6,826 nucleotides of DNA from NCBI GenBank assembly GCA_947178085.1, contig CAMWWS010000145.1, positions 1 through 6,826 of the forward strand, read 5' to 3'. Source of the DNA: an uncultured Lachnospiraceae bacterium. GTDB lineage: Bacteria; Bacillota_A; Clostridia; Lachnospirales; Lachnospiraceae. Below the pieces are notes generated by a model that was not told where the DNA came from, ran no database searches, and worked only from the letters and a program-made list of their open reading frames with translations. Below, in pieces: positions 4,420 through 6,826 of this stretch (position 1 is its first letter; the number at the start of each line of letters is the position of its first letter). The position numbers were made by a program, and so were the translations under genes.

Positions 4420-4935
4420 ATGAATTTAATTATTTCGTCACTTAAGAAAGACGATTTATATCATAAAAAAATAATGGAAAAGATACAAAACAACATAAAT
4501 AATGTTGAAATTATTTATGCAGAAGATATGAATATAAAAGGCTGCATAGGTTGTAATCGTTGTTGGCTTGTAACACCAGGAGTATGCGCTATAAAAGATG
4601 ACTATGAAAAATTGCTTATAAAATTTTTACAATCAAAACAAGTTATTTTTATAACAGATTTAAAATTAGGCTTTGTATCTTATAAGTTAAAAAATATTTT
4701 CGATCGATTATTACCTCTTTTGACAATGAATTTACGATTTAAAAATGGACAAATGAGGCATTACCTCAGATATAAAAAACATTATAAAATGGGGTTACTA
4801 TATAAAGGAAATGGGAATCAGGAATTTTTAGAAAAATGGTTTGAAAGAGTAATGATCAATTTGGATGGAACATCGATTGGTACATATCATATTGAGAACG
4901 CGGAGGAAATTTTAAATGAACTTATTAATGATTAG
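4420..4935 (+). CDS. flavodoxin-fold NAD(P)H-dependent oxidoreductase-like protein with cysteine cluster
   Basis: A 171-residue protein with a flavodoxin-like layout. It has a first strand MNLIISSL, then DMNIKGCIGCNRCW with cysteines 42, 45, 48 and 56 (CX2CX2CX7C), the acidic KDDYEKLL stretch and the VIFITDLKLGFVSYKLKNIFDRLLPL core that normally holds the flavin or quinone loop. The cluster resembles the compact cysteine motif of iron-sulfur flavoproteins, but similar cysteines occur in plain FMN reductases, so a [4Fe-4S] cluster is only possible. The usual flavin phosphate loop (SPR-x-SNT type) after strand one is missing here: KKDDLYHKK stands in its place. GGGAGA at 4407-4412 serves as ribosome binding site. 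It overlaps the next gene by 20 bp, implying coupled translation, and both are noticeably more AT-rich than the neighbouring chromosomal genes. Confidence 0.75.
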   Translation: MNLIISSLKKDDLYHKKIMEKIQNNINNVEIIYAEDMNIKGCIGCNRCWLVTPGVCAIKDDYEKLLIKFLQSKQVIFITDLKLGFVSYKLKNIFDRLLPLLTMNLRFKNGQMRHYLRYKKHYKMGLLYKGNGNQEFLEKWFERVMINLDGTSIGTYHIENAEEILNELIND

Positions 4936-5581
4936 TTGTACTCCCAGAATGAAAGAAAAAAGTAATACAGATAAAATATTAGATGAATTTAAAAAAGGAT
5001 ATGAATCATACGGAAATACAACAGAGACATTCTATTTATATAAAAGAAATGAATGGGAAATTATCAGAAAAAAATTCTATGAAAATAATAATATTTTATT
5101 TGCTTTACCGCTATATGTAGAGTGTATTCCAGGAATTATGGCAGAATTTTTAGAATCATTAATGCCAAAAGAAAAGAGTAATACCAAAATAGGATTTTTA
5201 TTACAAGGTGGGTTTGGAGAGGCATCTCAACTAAGGTGTTGTGAATCATATTTAGAAACATTACCATCTTTATTAGGATGTGAGTATAATGGAACTTTAT
5301 TAAAAGGGGATATGTTTGCAGTTAGCTTTATGGATGGTAAAATCAGAAAACAAATGGTAGAACCTTTTTATAATATGGGAAAATATTATGCTCAAAACAA
5401 TTACTTTAATAAAGAAGTGGTAAATGATTTTGCTAAACCAGAATATTTTTCAAAAAAAGTAATCTTTCTCAACACGGTATTAAGTCCATTAAATAAATTG
5501 TTTTTTAAAGTATTTGCTAAAAAATTAGGCTGTAAAAGATCACTTAATGATAAGCCATATCAAAATTATGTTATAAGATAA
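4916..5581 (+). CDS. flavodoxin-fold NAD(P)H-dependent oxidoreductase-like protein
   Basis: A 221-residue flavodoxin-like protein. Strand one MNLLMISCTPR leads into a phosphate-binding-type loop with KSNTDKIL (15-22). The FALPLYVECIPGIMAEFLE segment (62-80) matches the P-Y-hydrophobic-Gly/Pro-x-hydrophobic-K/A loop of FMN reductases. KIGFLLQGGFGEA (91-103) gives the third strand and loop. The last 50 residues (SKKVIFLNTVLSPLNKLFFK and after) are a basic, partly hydrophobic extension that may touch the membrane or a partner. GGAGG at 4902-4906 is nine bases from the ATG, inside the preceding gene. It has the flavin loop that its upstream partner lacks, and it lacks that partner's cysteine cluster, so the two may form one two-subunit reductase. 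Substrate unknown. Confidence 0.75.
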   Translation: MNLLMISCTPRMKEKSNTDKILDEFKKGYESYGNTTETFYLYKRNEWEIIRKKFYENNNILFALPLYVECIPGIMAEFLESLMPKEKSNTKIGFLLQGGFGEASQLRCCESYLETLPSLLGCEYNGTLLKGDMFAVSFMDGKIRKQMVEPFYNMGKYYAQNNYFNKEVVNDFAKPEYFSKKVIFLNTVLSPLNKLFFKVFAKKLGCKRSLNDKPYQNYVIR

Positions 5582-5644
5582 TTCAAATTCCCATTTGTAG
5601 GGGAGAACAAATACATCATCAAAGAGCCAGACACACAGACGCAG

Positions 5645-5689
5645 AGCCGACGGACTTGTGAGAAATCACAGTTTGTTGGCTATTTTCTT
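5645..5689 (+). terminator. terminator of the TetR-flavoprotein operon
   Basis: AGCCGACGGACTTGTGA (5645-5661) and TCACAGTTTGTTGGCT (5666-5681) pair through the whole length using three G-U pairs and one bulged base, closed by a GAAA loop, and are followed by ATTTTCTT. This is a good intrinsic terminator, 64 bp after the last stop codon. Confidence 0.75.
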
Positions 5690-5724
5690 GAAAATGAAAT
5701 ACAAAAAGCATGCTGAAAGATAAT

Positions 5725-5746
5725 CATGGGGAAGCCCCGCCCCATG
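5725..5746. other. GC-rich hairpin
   Basis: CATGGGG (5725-5731) and CCCCATG (5740-5746) are perfect arms around an 8-base loop AAGCCCCG, which itself could pair with the first arm as GGGG/CCCC. It is strikingly GC-rich for this region. It has no clear T-run on either strand; on the minus strand ATTATCTTT follows, so it might end transcripts of the immunity gene, but weakly. It could also be a recombination or protein-binding site. Confidence 0.4.
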
Positions 5747-5794
5747 TGGGAGAAAGGGGGAGTTTTCTAAGATTTGAAATAAACAAACCAGAAT

Positions 5795-6166
5795 CTATAA
5801 CTCCTGCCACTGAATACAAGTTGGTCTTTCATAAGTATCTAAAAATTCCCTAATACATGAAAACGCATCATTTAATAAAATAATTGCATCGGCATCGGGT
5901 TTCCATTCCTCCCCTCCTGCAATAAAAGTAACTTCTTTTTGATTTTTATCATTATAGGACAACCATATATCGCCCGCATCGTCTTGAAAAAAATTGACAG
6001 CAGCATATTCTCCATTGATACAGACAGCTATACAAGGATACGGCTGTTCTCCACAAATCCATATATCGTTATTTTCCTCTGCTGCTGTTCGTATAAATTT
6101 TATTGCATCATCTGCTGATTGAAAAGTAAAATCCCCTTTATTTGTGCTGATTATTCCGATTCCCAT
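5795..6166 (-). CDS. Imm1-like immunity protein
   Basis: A 123-residue acidic cytoplasmic protein. Recognisable features of the Imm1 family (immunity to polymorphic, often deaminase-type toxins) are a central GEYAAVNFFQDDAGDIWLSY strand pair, the GGEEW motif at 84-88, and the closing helix and strand AFSCIREFLDTYERPTCIQW, where RPT-x-x-x-W is typical. The family call is from memory of these motifs and should be checked by profile search. The start at 6166 is chosen for GGAGG at 6176-6172, five bases away; the frame is open for 27 more codons upstream without a site. A TATAAT-like hexamer lies at 6232-6227 without a clear -35. No toxin gene is nearby, so it is an orphan. A 51-bp piece of it (residues about 74-91) recurs at the 3' end of the antiporter gene. 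Confidence 0.65.
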   Translation of the reverse strand: MGIGIISTNKGDFTFQSADDAIKFIRTAAEENNDIWICGEQPYPCIAVCINGEYAAVNFFQDDAGDIWLSYNDKNQKEVTFIAGGEEWKPDADAIILLNDAFSCIREFLDTYERPTCIQWQEL

Positions 6167-6499
6167 GCTTTCCTCCATTGCTTCCGATTGTGGTTTGACA
6201 ATTAAAAAAAAATTATCATAAAAAATATTATAACCCAAAATAAACAAGGTATAGTGAACTGATTGATTTGATTTACAAATTTCTAAGAAAGAAGGAAAAT
6301 AAAATGAATATTATGGACAATCAAACCTTCCACTTATAACAGGCTCCATAGCATTTGCTATAGAGCCCGTTAATTTATTGTCCCATTGATTGATTATTTA
6401 TTAAAGCTTATGGAATTTTGTCTATTGAACAAATCATTAGCCATTAAAAAAACATTTTCCATTTTAGCTCAAACTTTTTTTGCAGTTGTTATATCTAAC
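6167..6499. other. 333-bp spacer between the immunity gene and ilvC
   Basis: AT-rich spacer without a convincing gene. It holds a tiny plus-strand ORF at 6304-6339 (MNIMDNQTFHL) with a fair site AAGGAA six bases upstream, which may be the stump of a truncated gene or a leader peptide by chance, and the hairpin at 6338-6371. After the hairpin, 6372-6499 shows nothing I can support. No clear terminator for ilvC is seen on the minus strand directly after its stop. Confidence 0.5.
6338..6371 (+). terminator. hairpin, possible terminator
   Basis: AACAGGCTCCATAGCA (6338-6353) pairs with TGCTATAGAGCCCGTT (6356-6371) at 14 of 16 positions around a 2-base loop, or a larger one if the inner pair opens. 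AATTTATTGT follows on the plus strand, a poor T-run, and the minus strand is no better. It directly follows the stop of the 11-codon ORF at 6304. Terminator or decayed element end are both possible. Confidence 0.4.

Positions 6500-6826
<327 letters not shown>

Overview
The window looks like an accessory stretch of a low-GC Gram-positive chromosome, most likely a gut-type Clostridia/Lachnospiraceae genome. The reasons are AT-rich intergenic DNA, strong AGGAGG-type ribosome binding sites, TTGACA/TATAAT promoters and the gene set. The genus cannot be fixed from sequence alone. Conserved metabolic genes sit at the two edges (a pyridoxamine-phosphate-oxidase-like flavoprotein on the left, ilvC on the right) with a patchwork of recently assembled modules between them.

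Left part (1-2052). A minus-strand pair, a ProX/YbaK-type aminoacyl-tRNA deacylase (822-1382) and a PNPOx-like protein (1-149, cut by the window edge), is separated by a 619-bp unit carrying a DJ-1/PfpI-family gene. A second, 508-bp unit of the same design but opposite orientation lies on the other side of the deacylase and carries a small DUF3784-like membrane protein. Both units start with a nearly identical 60-bp end containing a -35/-10 promoter that fires inward. Both close with a 20-bp identical end shortly after the cargo gene. The two ends of each unit form an inverted repeat around CTTTTCGGAA. I interpret them as MITE-like, promoter-carrying single-gene cassettes. No transposase is present, and this is the most unusual structure in the window.

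Centre (2053-3645). A fluoride-riboswitch-like leader with its own promoter and an overlapping intrinsic terminator precedes a CPA-type Na+/H+ antiporter-like gene (2217-3416). The last ten codons of that gene are antisense to a fragment that also occurs inside an Imm1-like immunity gene at 5795-6166. That fragment abuts the second copy of a ~76-bp repeat whose first copy lies at 1461-1537, so the fluoride module plus cassette 2 is bracketed by direct repeats in a visible mosaic.

Right part (3646-6826). A TetR/AcrR-family regulator gene (3790-4365) has a consensus promoter buried in a perfect 23-bp inverted repeat that reaches the ribosome binding site, which suggests autoregulation. It is followed by two AT-rich flavodoxin-fold reductase genes that overlap by 20 bp, and the operon ends in a GNRA-type hairpin terminator. 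Then come an orphan Imm1-like immunity gene on the minus strand, a 333-bp spacer with a hairpin, and the 3' part of ilvC on the minus strand.
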